From NCBI GenBank assembly GCA_946811695.1, contig OX328125.1:44780586-44844585 (forward strand): 64,000 nucleotides of DNA, given 5' to 3'. A model generated the notes under the pieces. That model was not told the DNA's origin and ran no database searches. It worked only from the letters and a program-made list of their open reading frames with translations. A program made the position numbers and the translations under genes. The first letter of the stretch is position 1. The number at the start of each line of letters is the position of its first letter. The DNA is from Gonocerus acuteangulatus. Lineage: Eukaryota; Arthropoda; Insecta; Hemiptera; Coreidae. Below are positions 24,263-36,144 of the stretch, one piece after another.

Positions 24263-27249
24263 CTCTAAATTGTTAATTTTTATTATTCCGAGGAAACAAG
24301 AGTGGGTTTTTCTGCTTGTTATGGTGAATTAGGTAGGCAGTTTTACTTGCAGGGTTAAACTGAATCAGTTTGTTATCATACAATACTACTACTAGAGGTG
24401 AGAAATACTAAAGACCTCATTAAGATAAAACTATTCTATTTGGATCAGCGATTTCGGCTATCATCGTCCTTTCTGTATGAAGGAAATATAGACTCGTATC
24501 CGAAGTCAACTCGATGATTCAATCCGGAAGTGTAGGAGAGAATAATCGACGTTTTGTAACCCGAAACGTATGTATTTGAATACTGAAGAAAAAAAATGGT
24601 CCGATTTTGAGGAAATTTGGAACAAAATACTTATTCCGAAACGTGATGAAAACGTTAACTTGCTGAATCTGTCCAAAAGAATAATTTTTTATTGGTAAAA
24701 TAAGCATTTGAAAATTATGTTGCGCTCACAGTTTACAAAGAATTTTATTTTACATTTGTCATGCGCTTGATATTGTCAACATTTACATAGGAATTCTCGT
24801 CATAGGCGGAAGGACAAAAAACTGTACACTCTACACCAGCACTACATTTCTTTCTTCCACACACGTTTCGTGACCTTTTGGTGCTGCTAGTGGAAGGATC
24901 TTTATTTCAACTTGTGGGTGGAAGTTCTTATATTGATAACAGATTCCCATGAAGAACCACCAAAAGGGTGCGAAACATGTAGGAAATACATAAATTCAGT
25001 AAAATTGTATAGTGACATTTGTTTCGACCTTCTGCTTACAACGAGAATTAGTACGAGTATATTTGAGTAAAATGTCAATTATTAGTCGTCATCTTTCGTT
25101 TAGCTTTCTTTCTTGTTAACTTCTGTCTTGTTTTGGCTTCCAGCTACTTCAAAAGGCATTTAGACATTCACATTCCACAAGCCAAACTAAGTCAGACAAT
25201 TTTCATCAGAATCATAGATTTTAATAAAGTTCCATTAAACTGTCAATGTCATTCATTTATTGCAAACCGCTGTGTCAACTAATCCCCCGGTATGTTTATC
25301 AATAAATACTAGCAAACGACCGCTCAATCCAGTGTCATCACAGCCTATTATGTTTATTGTCGCGAAATTATCCCATCCATCCAAGGACGACGGATGACTG
25401 ACACGCATTCTCCAGGTCTAGATTGGACATTCTCGACATGGTAGTGTCTCATTTTTCAGAACACATTTAGGGGTTATACTAACATACTCGCCGATTTATA
25501 CGACGTGTAGAAAATTTCAGCAAACAGAAAATCTGTAAACTGCGACCTAGTTGTTGGTTAAAAAATATTTTCGTCAATGCGTCGCACAGTGGTGCCAAAT
25601 GCCCGATTTTAGGAAAACAAAACTATAGGTACTTAATTCTTTCTGATTCCGGTATCATTTTTGAATTTTTTTTTTTTTCTGAGTCGAATGAGACCACTAT
25701 CGATTCGATAGAGTAATTATTTTGGAAAATAAACGACTTTTATATTAAGAAAATCCAGAAAAAGAGCAAGAATTCAATTTTAAAAAGTCATATTTTACTC
25801 AATAGATTGAGAGATGCATAATTTCAAATTTATTTTTGAGTGTTGAGTCGAATAAAATAACAACCAATGTGATATTGTTAACTTTCCTCCACGTATCCTC
25901 TTTATTTTTAAACTTTGCGCTTATCACGAATAAATTTAACCGCTTCACACGACATAGTAGGCAGTTTTCATTGTTAATGTTCATTTACTTGCTAGATTGA
26001 CTCTCTGCAGGAAATAATAATGGAGAAGTATTTTTTCAAAAAATGTTTACAGGAAGCCATTCTTATCATTCATGTGGCTAATTGACACATTCATTTTAGG
26101 CGTTCTACAAATAAGGCCGAGTACGGCCATAAAATATATAGGATAGCAACTGCAATAAATGCACATTTAGATAAAACTGTGCGGATACCATAGCTCAATA
26201 CCGTTTTTTCTACTCCAAATAAATTAAGGATAATTGGCAGTTTCCTTACAAATGTCTTCACAATCTAAATGCACCTCGTTCATTTTTGCAAACAAAAATT
26301 TCCTGTATATATAAGATATATTATTTTTCAACAATAAAATTAATGGTATAAAATATTGTTTTACTTTTCCCTAAAAACTGTGAGATTTCTACACATAGAA
26401 AAAAACAGTCAACAAAAATGTGTTTTGGGGAGTGGATCGAGTAATAAAATGGAGAAATAATATTAGGACAGTATTCTACAAGTAATTAGGCATACAAACA
26501 TATTAGTTCAAACGCCATTGACCAACTTAGGTTTGGTTTTTTTTTTTCATCCTGGCACCACTGTGGGTCGGTCAGAATGCACAAATTAAAAATCGTACGA
26601 ACTACGTCATCTTAGCGCGTTTCCATAACGCTCTCATCCTTAGTGTCATTTAGGAAGATATTTTGTGAAATAAGTAAACACACATTCTTTTCATTTAATC
26701 ATATATCAATTCATCAATTTTAATTAATCATATTATTATATGTTCGTTACCACTATAGTATCAAATATGTTTTGTTTTTTATTTTCTTACCATGCAATCG
26801 CCAATGATCCTACAGGATAGAGGCAAAATAAAATAAAAAATAAATAAAATAAAGTAAACACACACTCTAATCTCTAAGAAAAACAAGATTTTACGTTCCA
26901 CAATAACTGGTATTAGCCAACTTTAAGTGGAAATTACTCACTCCATCTCCTCTATTTCCGCTTATTTGAAAGGTCAACTTACCGTCGGCTGTAATTTTTA
27001 GTAAAAATCAAGAACCGGTTCTTCTAGCTACGTCCTGGAAAAATTAGAAATTAATAATAATAATAATAACAGAAGTTATTTTTAGAAAATTGTGGTGGCA
27101 GGAAAAGGTCCTTGATATCTTCATCAATATCTTAAAGCATGTGGGTAATTACATAAACATGCAGGCACAAGGTTTCGGGGTAACTAATTTTTAAAATTCA
27201 GGATTATTCAGAAGGTTTTATTAAATAACCTTTCAAATATTTTTTCAGC

Positions 27250-27350
27250 TACAGAAGGCTGCCAAAAAGCATGCCGAAACGATTGAAATGTAGAATTTTC
27301 TTTAAATCTGAAGTTTTCTCTTAGCCGAATCCCAACCAATCCTCGACTTA
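27250..27350 (+). repeat. Fragment of the foldback family at 35369-35822
   Basis: CAGAAGGCTGCCAAAAAGCATGCCGAAACG is followed by TCTTAGCCGAATCCCAACCAATCCTCGACTT, the outer arm of that palindrome. Confidence 0.6.
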
Positions 27351-27633
27351 CTATTATATTTACCGGAGCTCCTCTACATTATTCGATAAAATAATTAGTA
27401 CCTAGATCTCTATGCATTAATATAAATTCTTTCAATAATCATTAAAACCATATTCGAAAATATGCCTGTAAATTAACTTTTGTTGGTAGAAAACCATTGA
27501 AAGAACCATTATTTCCTTGCTTGGGAGTACTTTAGTAGTTTCTTGGACGGAAACAGCTACCAGAAATAGAATAAGGTGTTTACTCATTAAAAAATTATTA
27601 ATTTACGAAGGCCAAATAGCTCATATATATATA

Positions 27634-27689
<56 letters not shown>

Positions 27690-28882
27690 ACAATTTTGAT
27701 CTGATAATATATTTTGATCCAAATATCACATTCTCCTTCACATTTAAGTCAATTGATTTTCGATTGCACTTATATGAATACAACAATGATCCAAATGGTT
27801 AAATTGCCTTAAAAAAAATAATAATAACATAAATAAAAATTCAAGAAAGTTATCTCCTTTATAAGGTCAATTAACTATTTTCACTTTCATGATTGGACTC
27901 ATTCCGTTTTCGCCCGTTATTCTACTTCATGTCTCAGCAAATTAATATTGTTTTATCCGTATGAGCGATTTTAGTTTTTTATTTGACAAAATCTAATTCT
28001 CCATTAATGCAGAGACCTGTAGGAACTGCTTTATCTTAGTGCGTTCCCAAATAATCCTTATTCCAGTGTGAATTGGAATGGAAATTCTTATTTATTTATT
28101 TTTGTTTTATTTTTTTTTTTTTTTTTTTTAGCGGTTCCTCCCTTCTTCCATACGGAGGAAACCCACTTATCATGTCGACTTGATGACAAAAAACATACAA
28201 AAGAGGCACTAGCAGCTTCCATGGGTGTACATAAGGGGAGGGAGCTAAGGGGCAGTTTTGCTGAGAACACTTCATGTAAAAAAAATTCTATAACAACGAA
28301 AAATGTCTTCTACATTTACCCTGGTCTACAAGGCGTCTAAAGGACCTTAAACTCACCATTTTACACTAAAATATTTAAAATTTTCCCTACACCCCAAATG
28401 CCTAGGTGCTCCCAGCCCCCCCCCCCCTTCCCCGAAATTATTTTCTAGTGACAGCTTCATCATTGTCTAGCAGTGGGTCCGTTGAAAAAGACTTTCCTGT
28501 ACCGCCGAGAATGGGCGAGGATTAGGAGACTAGAATTAGCAATTTGATAAGGAAGATAAGTGTTCGAACCCCGCCAGCCAGGGAAAGCGTGGGTAGGAAA
28601 GTTCATTGACTGGACGAAAGTGAAACTAGAAAGCCTCCGTGAGTGACGGTAACCATCTCCGCTCCACTGACCTACACAATCTACACAGGATCTCTAGTCG
28701 CGCGGAAAATACTACACGATTTTCTTGTAGACTCCGTTTGATTTTCAAGGTCTCAATTATACTCATCATTTATACGTTATTCTTCCTTAAGAGGAATTTT
28801 CTGACTATTCTCTCTCCATTGCTTAGTACAATAACATTTCAACCACTCAGAGAATGGTTGTTGTGGTTTTATTAGCCATTAC

Positions 28883-29673
28883 ACAGGCACACACAAAAAA
28901 AAAGAAGTGGTATTTTCCAAAGACACCATACATATCGCACTAGTATTTCTAAAGTGACACAACTCAAAAATCGGTTTTATTCACACCGTCATAGTTACGA
29001 CTATGAATGACATGGTAAATATCTCTTTATCAACCATCAAAACTGTATGTACCTAGCTTCAGAGCTTGTACACCCTTCCTGTCTTAATGCTAAGCCCCCT
29101 ACATAAGAAAGAATGACACATTTTCAGTTGAGTTTTATTTTGAGTTGTGTCACTTTAGAAATACTAGTGCGATATATTCGCATGTATATCGACACAATGA
29201 ATCCGAATCTGGAGTCCGTTTCACCCCCATCACATCAGCTTTAAGAGCATTTGAAGGTCAAATTTCGTATGAAATCGTTTAAGAAAAAATAAATAGCGCT
29301 TCCGTGGTTTTGAGGGTCGCTGAATTCCAATCGGTGGTCTGTTTCACCCCATCGGCACAAAATCAAGGTCATTTTGAGTGCAAATTCATTTCTTGTAAAA
29401 TAAACATATTTGTCCTTGAAATTACCTTGATTTTGCGGCGATATGGTGAAACAGGTCTCGGATTCGAATTCAGCGACCATCAAAACCATAGAAGCTTTAG
29501 TTATTTCTTCTTTAACGATTTCATACGAAATTTGACCTTCAAATGCTCTTAAACCTGACGTGATGGAGTGAAACGGACTCCGGATTCGGATTCAGCGTGT
29601 CGAAATACATAAGAATGTACGTATGGTTGTCTTTGGAAAATACCACATTTTGGGTGTATGTGTGCCTGTGTTA
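28883..29673. mobile_element. Palindromic element interrupted by a second, nested palindrome
   Basis: Outer ends are CACAGGCACACAC (28883) and GTGTGTGCCTGTG-like text (to 29673). The arms share CAAAGACACCATAC, AATCCGAATCTGGAGTCCGTTTCAC and AGAGCATTTGAAGGTCAAATTTCGTATGAAATCG, mirrored about 29396/29397 with almost no loop. The left arm is about 237 bp longer because of the insert at 28936-29175. Confidence 0.8.
28936..29175. mobile_element. Nested palindromic insert
   Basis: It opens ATATCGCACTAGTATTTCTAAAGTGACACAACTCAAAA and closes with the inverse. It interrupts only the left arm of the larger palindrome, so it arrived later. A related copy is at 11170-11350. Confidence 0.75.
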
Positions 29674-29689
29674 TTAACGTGCCCCCTGT

Positions 29690-29915
29690 AGCCCCCCCCC
29701 CCCCCCCCAAATTTGACGTAATCGGTAAAAATGTGTCATAAAAACCTCAAAAATGAATAAATAAGATCACTTAGTTCAGAAATAAATAATTTGTTTTGGT
29801 TAAAATAGCGGTTTAGTTGGCTAACTATCCCAAGTTCTAGGTTGTTAGTATTCCATACCCCCCAAATCCCGGGGTGTTCCCAGCCCCCCCCCCCCCACCG
29901 AAATAATTTCCTTTT
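29690..29915 (-). mobile_element. Short dispersed repeat with G-rich/C-rich ends (copy 2)
   Basis: Inverted relative to 3349-3560: CAAATTTGACG...AATGTGTCAT, AATAAATAAGATCACTTAG, GGCTAACTATCCCAAGTTCTAGGTTGTTAGTATTCCATA and the C-run ending CCGAAATAATTTCC. Confidence 0.65.
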
Positions 29916-30016
29916 TACTCCCCTGGTCGGCAGGCTACAATTTCTAATCTAGAAAAATAAACTAAAGTTATTTCGAAAGTAGAAGGTAAAATCTAGTAAA
30001 GTACGTAGGTTTTTAA

Positions 30017-30333
30017 GAAATATGTGAGCAGATCACCTTGCTGTTGCGGAGCTCCATAAAGAAATATGTGAGCAGATCACCTTGCTGTTGCGGAGCTCCA
30101 TAAAGAAATATGTGAGCAGATCACCTTGCTGTTGCGGAGCTCCATAAAGAAATATGTGAGCAGATCACCTTGCTGTTGCGGAGCTCCATAAAGAAATATG
30201 TGAGCAGATCACCTTGCTATTGCGGAGCTCCATAAAGAAATATGTGAGCAGATCACCTTGCTGTTGCGGAGCTCCATAAAGAAATATGTGAGCAGATCAC
30301 CTTGCTGTTGCGGAGCTCCATAAAGAAATAAAT
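30017..30333. repeat. Minisatellite: seven copies of a 44-bp unit
   Basis: Units start at 30017, 30061, 30105, 30149, 30193, 30237 and 30281 (GAAATATGTGAGCAGATCAC...GGAGCTCCATAAA). All appear identical except a G-to-A change in unit 5 (CTATTGCGG). 44 is not a multiple of three and stops occur, so it is not a coding repeat. Confidence 0.95.
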
Positions 30334-30379
30334 AAATTAAGAAATATTAATTTTTTCGAAAATGGTGAACAATTCTTCA

Positions 30380-31735
30380 TTTTCTATTTGAGCTTTAGTA
30401 TGTAAAAAAATCGCCGAAGATTTATGAAAGTTGATACAAAAATTCTTTGTCAGGATAATACCACCTTGTAAATTTTTTTTTACCACTTTCTTTTTTATAG
30501 GCTTAAATGCTTCCTTACAGTCCAGGCAACGAATGCTTAAAAACAGCTATAGGCGGAAATTTTTGGAACACAATTTTGAACTTCCTAACTTTGTTTGGGC
30601 TGGATAGGAGGTGAACATATCAAAAGTCCTCGCCCGTAGCCTTTGTGCCGGGGCGGGGGGGGGGGGGGGTTAGAAGGTCCCATTTTTGGGGTTTTCACTT
30701 ATATCTCGGAAACCCTGCGTCCTAGCGACATGACTATTATATAATAAATGAAAGCTCAATAAAGTTTTTTGAGATATCTTAGGTTTTTGAAATATCCGCT
30801 CTTGAAAGTCTGTAATTTTGGGGAAAATCACTTTTGCCGCATATTTATTCCCCGTTTTGACCGGATAACTCTTCAACGATGAACCCAAAAAATAAATAAC
30901 GTTTAGGGGGTCGTAGAGTATTGCATTCCCTTCTATAATATATATATATTACTTTGCTATTTTATGTATTTTCCTTCAAACGTAAATATAATTTCAGTGT
31001 TCACTGTGAAATCTGAAATTTAGCTACTAATAGTCCAGGCAACTAAGAGTTATAGATGGAAATGTTTGGAACACAATTTTTAACTTCATAACATTGTTTC
31101 GGCTAGTTAGGAGGTCAACAGATCAAAAGTCCTCACCCTTAGCCTTTGTGCCGGGGGGAGGGGGGGTTTAGAAGGCCCCATTTTTCGGGTTTTCACTTAT
31201 ATCTCGGAAACCCTGCGTCCGAGCGACATGACCATTCTATAATAAATGAAAGCTGATTAAAGATGCTACACGTTCTATTTAATACAGTTTTTCGAGATAT
31301 TTTTAGTTTTCGAAATATCCGCTCTTGAATGTCTGTAAATTTGGGAATAAACACCCTTTTTAGTAGCTAAATTTCAGATTTATATAGTTTGTTTAGTAGC
31401 AAAGTAATATATATTATAGAAGGGAATGCAATACTCTACAACCCCCTAACCGTTATTTATTTTTTGGGTTCATCGTTGAAGAGTTATCCGGTCAAAACGG
31501 GGAATAAATATGCGGCAAAAGTGTTTTTCCCCAAAATTACAGACTTTCAAGAGCGGATATTTCAAAAACCTAAGGTATCTCGAAAAACTTTATTGAGCTT
31601 TCATTTATTATATAATAGTCATGTCGCTAGGACGCAGGGTTTCCGAGATATAAGTGAAAACCCCAAAAATGGGACCTTCTATCCTTCTTTCATAAATCTT
31701 CGGCGATTTTTTTTACATACTAAAGCTCAAATAGA
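30380..31735. mobile_element. Large foldback element with inverted arms and internal direct repeats
   Basis: Text at 30670-30960 (AGAAGGTCCCATTTTTGGGG, TATATCTCGGAAACCCTGCGTC, TTGAAAGTCTGTAATTTTGG, GTTTTGACCGGATAACTCTTC) is inverted at 31400-31685. Text at 30383-30437 (TTTGAGCTTTAGTATG...TCTTTCATAAATC-like) is inverted at 31686-31735. In addition, a block at about 30520-30660 recurs directly at about 31025-31160 (TCCAGGCAAC, TTTGGAACACAATTTT, CAAAAGTCCTC, AGCCTTTGTGCCGGGG). Confidence 0.75.
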
Positions 31736-31778
31736 CATATTTGTAACATACATACATATGTATGTATATATGTATGTG

Positions 31779-31837
<59 letters not shown>

Positions 31838-31893
31838 CGTCATAGACTCGAATTGTCTTCTCAACACTTTGTGGGAAATCATATAATATAACT

Positions 31894-32322
31894 CAGTTCC
31901 GCCACATCTCAAAGCCGGGCCCAGGAACAGATCACGGGCACCCACTTCTCAGACCCAGGCTGAAAATTCTAGTACTTCGCTATATGATTTCGACACTTTA
32001 AAATTATTTTCATCTTGAGTTTTGAGCGAACTGAGAATAAAAGCCCATAATCGGTACAGCAAAGGTCACTTTCGGTACTTGTAGTTTTATTACGACTCCT
32101 AATAAAACATAATATTCTGGGACTACACTTGTTTTGTCGTTTATGTACATTAAAGAAAATATAGATCCCATTCCAATAAATATAGGCTACCCCCGTCTAT
32201 ATTTCTAAACCCCATTCTTTTTACAAGCTCATAACCTATACCTACATTTTTTTCCAATTAGCGAGGCCCTGCCCGGGCCCGGGACAACTGTACCCGGCAG
32301 TCCTCCCCATGTGGCGGCCCTG
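31894..32322. mobile_element. hAT-type MITE (copy 2)
   Basis: Ends CAGTTCCGCCACAT and ATGTGGCGGCCCTG, with 8-bp flanks ATATAACT (31886-31893) and ACATAACT (32323-32330), 7 of 8 identical. The body matches the copies at 7328-7791 and 63113-63535. Confidence 0.85.
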
Positions 32323-33011
32323 ACATAACTAAGGTTAAAGTTTACTGTCATTGATCGTCATTAGTAGGTGAAACTGCAGATGGTTATCTCCACCATCTGG
32401 AGAAAGCAACATCTGCAATAGATTGTAGATAATTTATAGATGCCCTTGGCCGATTTACTAGGTCTTTTTTCCACAAGGCTTTATTTTCCACTTAGGAGAA
32501 CCTTAAGGTTGTTCCACCTCATAGTTTTTTGTCATCTTGAGGTTTTGCTTATGATTTATTAGCTAATGTACCCGGGGGGGGGGGGGGGGTTAAGAAATTT
32601 TTGGAAATAGAAAATAGTACTCTATTTCAAACTTATCGGTCAAATACATTTCTCGTTCAGAGTGTCACATCGCTCAAGGTGTACAAATTATAAATTTTAA
32701 TGACCAACTTATTAATACTTGAAGAAATAAAAAGAACACACTTTCTCTGACTCTTGTCTTCCACTAACATCCATCAATTCTATAGCAATCCAAGAGGAGA
32801 TAGATAGATTGTAATCAACGACTTTAGTAGACGGAGCTACTGCACACTTGCATATTAGGTGGCGAATGGATCACACATGGGGATTTAATGGCCTCTGAGT
32901 AGGTGTACGTTGGCCAAGAAACATAGGGCAGTCTTAGAATAAAGTGATACAAAAGAGAAAAAGAAGAACTATGTTTTTGACCTATGCCACATTTACCCAA
33001 AAAAAGTGAAC

Positions 33012-33059
33012 ATATATATATATGTGTGTGTGTGTGAGTGTGTGTGTGTGTGTGTGTGA
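33012..33059. repeat. (TA)n/(TG)n microsatellite
   Basis: ATATATATATATGTGTGTGTGTGTGAGTGTG-type tract. The following 400 bp is AT-rich with two copies of AATAAATTCTTATTCAATAAAAAT (about 33326 and 33422). Confidence 0.8.
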
Positions 33060-33578
33060 TTTATTCGAATGAAAATGTTTATTGAATTAAATGGATTTAT
33101 TTCACTGAAATGTTTCATTAAATACAAGGGATTTATTCTTACAATCTTTTCTACGTTCATTAAATTTTTTTTTTACTTCTAATGAAAATTGTTTACTGAA
33201 CTTTGAAAGAATCTGACTTTTTCATTCCATGATCCACATTATTTTAAATTTATAAAAATGTATGAAGCATGAAAAATAATTAATTATTCATTAAATAAAA
33301 AAAAAATCAGTCAACGAAGAAGTGAATAAATTCTTATTCAATAAAAATTTATTGAATAATGAGCCAACCCTGTTATTCATAGAATAAAAAATAAATCTGA
33401 GTGAATAACTTAATCAATTAATAAATTCTTATTCAATAAAAATGTATTTGAAAAATGCCCTTCTCTGTGTATAAACAGCAGTGTAGTTATATAATTTTAT
33501 CGAGTGGGTTTGATTTTCTGTAATACTTGCAGCATCAATAATTATCTAATTAAAATCTAACTTCATTAATTGTTTCAG

Positions 33579-33778
33579 TGAGCCAACTCAACAGAAAGAA
33601 CTTCTGAGTAATCTCACAGAAGTAGGGAAGGTATATAAAATTGGTTTCAAATCTATGCTAGACCTCATGAACCACTGCGATCAAGTGGTACCACTAATAC
33701 CTCCAGGTCAGTCCAGTGCGCTCAGCAATAGGCCACTAGCTGATGCAGCAGGCACTGCACTCAGTGGAGTTCTTCCAG
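33579..33778 (+). CDS. Secretory phospholipase A2, coding exon 2: pro-region
   Basis: Acceptor TTGTTTCAG ends at 33578; the donor GTATTT starts at 33779 (phase 1). It encodes residues 64-130, starting NEPTQQKEL, with a sequon (NLT) and a DLMNHCDQVVPLIPPG stretch, and precedes the catalytic domain. Insect group III-type PLA2s typically carry such a variable N-terminal segment before the Ca-binding loop. The reading frame joins without stops to the exons at 8775-8965 and 35991-36144, which is the main evidence that it belongs to this gene. The intron upstream is about 24.6 kb and consists largely of repeats. Confidence 0.8.
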
Positions 33779-34526
33779 GTATTTATATGTGTATATCGTA
33801 ATTAAACAACATACTACCATAACATTAACATTGCTTTATTCACAAACACATAGTTTGACAATGCTAGTGAACAACAACATCATTATAAATTGTATTCATA
33901 TACTAGCTGATTGACCCATCTGTAACAGTTTTAAATAGAATTTGAGGAAACAGAAAATTTGTTCAACTTAAAAACATTAGCCAGAGTCTACAAATTAACT
34001 CAATATTCTGGTTTATTTTAAAACCTGTGTTTTAAGTTAAGGATACTTAAAAATACTGACAAAATTTCGACTATAAGCCACATAAGAGTGTATAGTAGAC
34101 AACATTTTCATTGGAAACAGACAGACGGAAATTGTTTTACGGGTGGATTTGGTGTGCTTGTAGCATGAAACATGTAGCATGAAAGATATGGATAGGGTTC
34201 ATTCCATACAATACACAGACAAAACCTGTATTTTATACATCTGTACCCGGGAGGTAAAGGACACCATGTCACATATTTGTATTTGTTCAGGAGAGCAAAT
34301 TTTCAATAACTTTGAACAATTCAAATTTATTTTTTTGTTACTTATAGAAACCATTTGAAGAAATTGTTTTACATTGTTATTGGCATTGATAAGTAATTGG
34401 AAGTATTTATCATAGTAAAACAAAATCACAAGTCAACATGGCGTGTTACACCTAATGAAGGGAACAGGGCATTGTGCCCTATACCATTATAAGGATTGAA
34501 AAATCCACATTAAGAACATGGTGTTA

Positions 34527-34528
<2 letters not shown>

Positions 34529-34573
<45 letters not shown>

Positions 34574-34748
34574 TTTTTTTTTTACGGCACATCTACATCT
34601 AGGTCATTAGCGCCGACATCCAGGGTGTAGCGAGGAATTCCACCAGCGAGCCGTGGGATGATAAAATTCCTGCCGGAGGTTGGGAATCGAACCCACCATC
34701 TCCCGCTTATGAATCCAAGGCGCTAGCCATTAGACCACGGGAGACCCC
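34529..34748 (-). mobile_element. tRNA-derived SINE, family A (copy 3), with target-site duplication
   Basis: On the minus strand: GGGGTCTCCCGTGGTCTAAT head, A-box TAATGGCTAGCGCC, B-box GGTTCGATTCCC, GGCAGGAATTTTATCATCCC body, tail GTCGGCGCTAATGACCTAGA and a long poly-A (poly-T from 34529 on plus). It is flanked by the direct repeat ATGGTGTTAAG (34518-34528 and 34749-34759), so it is a genuine retroposed copy inserted in sPLA2 intron 2. Confidence 0.9.
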
Positions 34749-35368
34749 ATGGTGTTAAGTCAATTTAATAAAAAATGGACATGGTGTCCTTTATCTCATG
34801 GGGTACAGATATATAGATTAATATTTTTTTAATAAATCATATTTACCATATATTTCATCTATATTTTATTTAAATAGATTATCATTTAGCCAGTTCAATT
34901 GTGTTTAATCTACTCTTGAGATGCACCAGGTAGTTGAGAACAGACTAGTCTCAGCATACACGTACCTAACTAATGCCTTGACTGAAAAGACAAACTATTA
35001 TGTAGTTCATCAAATTCCTAGGTAGAACATTCACACATTTTCTTTAAAAATGTATTATTATTATAAAATGTTACTATTTTTGCTGGGAACTTAAATTGAT
35101 ACTAATTTTCTTGTTAAATAAATTGAAATACCTGCTCTAACGTTTTCTGTTCTAAGCTTTCCAAACCATACGATGGATAAACATATGGAATCATCCTAAG
35201 ATGATGTAATTCTAACTAATTATTGGATGATTGAGAGGAGGTTTCCCATTAGAAATACTTTTCATTCAAAAGAAGATGTTTAGGCAAGTTAGAAATCTTT
35301 CAACAACCTGTCTCAAAACTAAATGATTTTATAATGGAGATGGAGATAGTTAGCCGATGCAGTGATAC

Positions 35369-35822
35369 GAAGTCAAGGGGTGGTTGGGGTTCGGCTAGGA
35401 GAAAAAAATGCCAGACGTTTAGGTAGAAATCTGTATTGGATGTTTCGGCTGCACTTTGGCAGCCTTCTTCAGCACTAAAAATGCCTAGGGGGGAGGGAGG
35501 AAGACCAAGAAGACATTTAGGTGACCATGGTTGAATGTGAGGTCACATTCTGATGACTGGCTTAAAGGGATTTTTATTTCGAAGGCAGGTTTTGGCTGAC
35601 TGCACAAAAAGGGTCGACCAATCAGAGATCTGTAAAGACCGCCTTTGTGACCTCACATTCAACCATGATCACCTAAATATCTTCTTGGTCTTCCTCCCTC
35701 CCCCCTAGACATTTTTTAGTGCTGAAGGCTGCCCAAGTGCAGCTGAAAGGTCCAATACAGATTTCTACCTAAAGGTCTGACGTTCTTTCTCTTAGCCGAA
35801 TCCCAACCATCCCTTGACTTCC
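35369..35822. mobile_element. Palindromic (foldback) element with hammerhead-like cores in both arms
   Basis: AAGTCAAGGGGTGGTTGGGGTTCGGCTAGGAG at the left is inverted as CTTAGCCGAATCCCAACCATCCCTTGACTT at the right. The arms also share AGGTAGAAATCTGTATTGG, CTAGGGGGGAGGGAGGAAGACCAAGAAGA and TGGTTGAATGTGAGGTCACA. It sits in sPLA2 intron 2, with related fragments at 10600-10712 and 27250-27350. Confidence 0.8.
35437..35474 (-). ncRNA. Hammerhead-ribozyme-like motif (H2)
   Basis: On the minus strand: CTGAAGA (fits CUGANGA), one extra A, the perfect 6-bp helix GGCTGC/GCAGCC closed by CAAAGT, then GAAAC and ATC (fits NUH). Flanking bases can form an imperfect helix I (UUUUUAGUG with CAAUACAGA, 7 of 9 pairs including one wobble). 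The partner arm holds a mutated version on the plus strand near 35713-35750. Activity is untested. Confidence 0.4.
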
Positions 35823-35990
35823 TAAATGATTTTAATTTGTATTATATATCTCAGATCATAATTATATATAATACTTTCAAGTGTAAATTCATGAAACAAA
35901 ATGTTTGAAGCAATATACGTAAATAAAATTTGTAGGATACTGTAATGTAATTAATCATTTATAACTTGTATTTATCCATTATGGTTTCAG

Positions 35991-36144
35991 GTACCAAATG
36001 GTGTGGAAATGGTGATGTTGCTTCAACATATTTTGATCTAGGAGCTGAAAAGAGCGACAGGTGTTGTCGAAAGCATGATCTTTGCCCTATAAAGGTTAGA
36101 GCATCGAGCACCAGATATGGAATAGTTAACAAAGGCTTCTCAAT
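35991..36144 (+). CDS. Secretory phospholipase A2, coding exon 3: Ca-binding loop and catalytic His-Asp
   Basis: Acceptor TATGGTTTCAG ends at 35990; donor AT|GTACGT follows 36144 (phase 2). It encodes residues 131-181 plus part of 182. GTKWCGNGD (residues 131-139) is the calcium-binding loop of the group III family, and DRCCRKHDLCP (153-163) holds the catalytic His159-Asp160 with its paired cysteines. All hallmark residues of an active enzyme are present. The rest (to NKGFSM) leads into the next cysteine-rich segment. The family assignment is secure; substrate and tissue are unknown. Confidence 0.92.

Noticed and set aside
28530..28610. Possible further tRNA-derived SINE (B-box GTTCGAACCCC)
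   Set aside because: Only the B-box is convincing; no clear A-box, tail, poly-A or second copy.
29241..29552. Two similar 82-codon ORFs on opposite strands
   Set aside because: They are the same palindrome arm read twice; mirrored frames are a consequence of the inverted repeat.
30017..30333. CRISPR-like array
   Set aside because: The 44-bp units are directly adjacent with no variable spacers, in a eukaryotic genome.
30670..31886. Similar ORFs (72 and 165 codons) on opposite strands
   Set aside because: Arms of the foldback element at 30380-31735; the longer one runs into (TA)n.
34640..34748. tRNA gene
   Set aside because: A and B boxes are present but the cloverleaf is not maintained, and it is followed by a SINE body and poly-A with flanking duplications.
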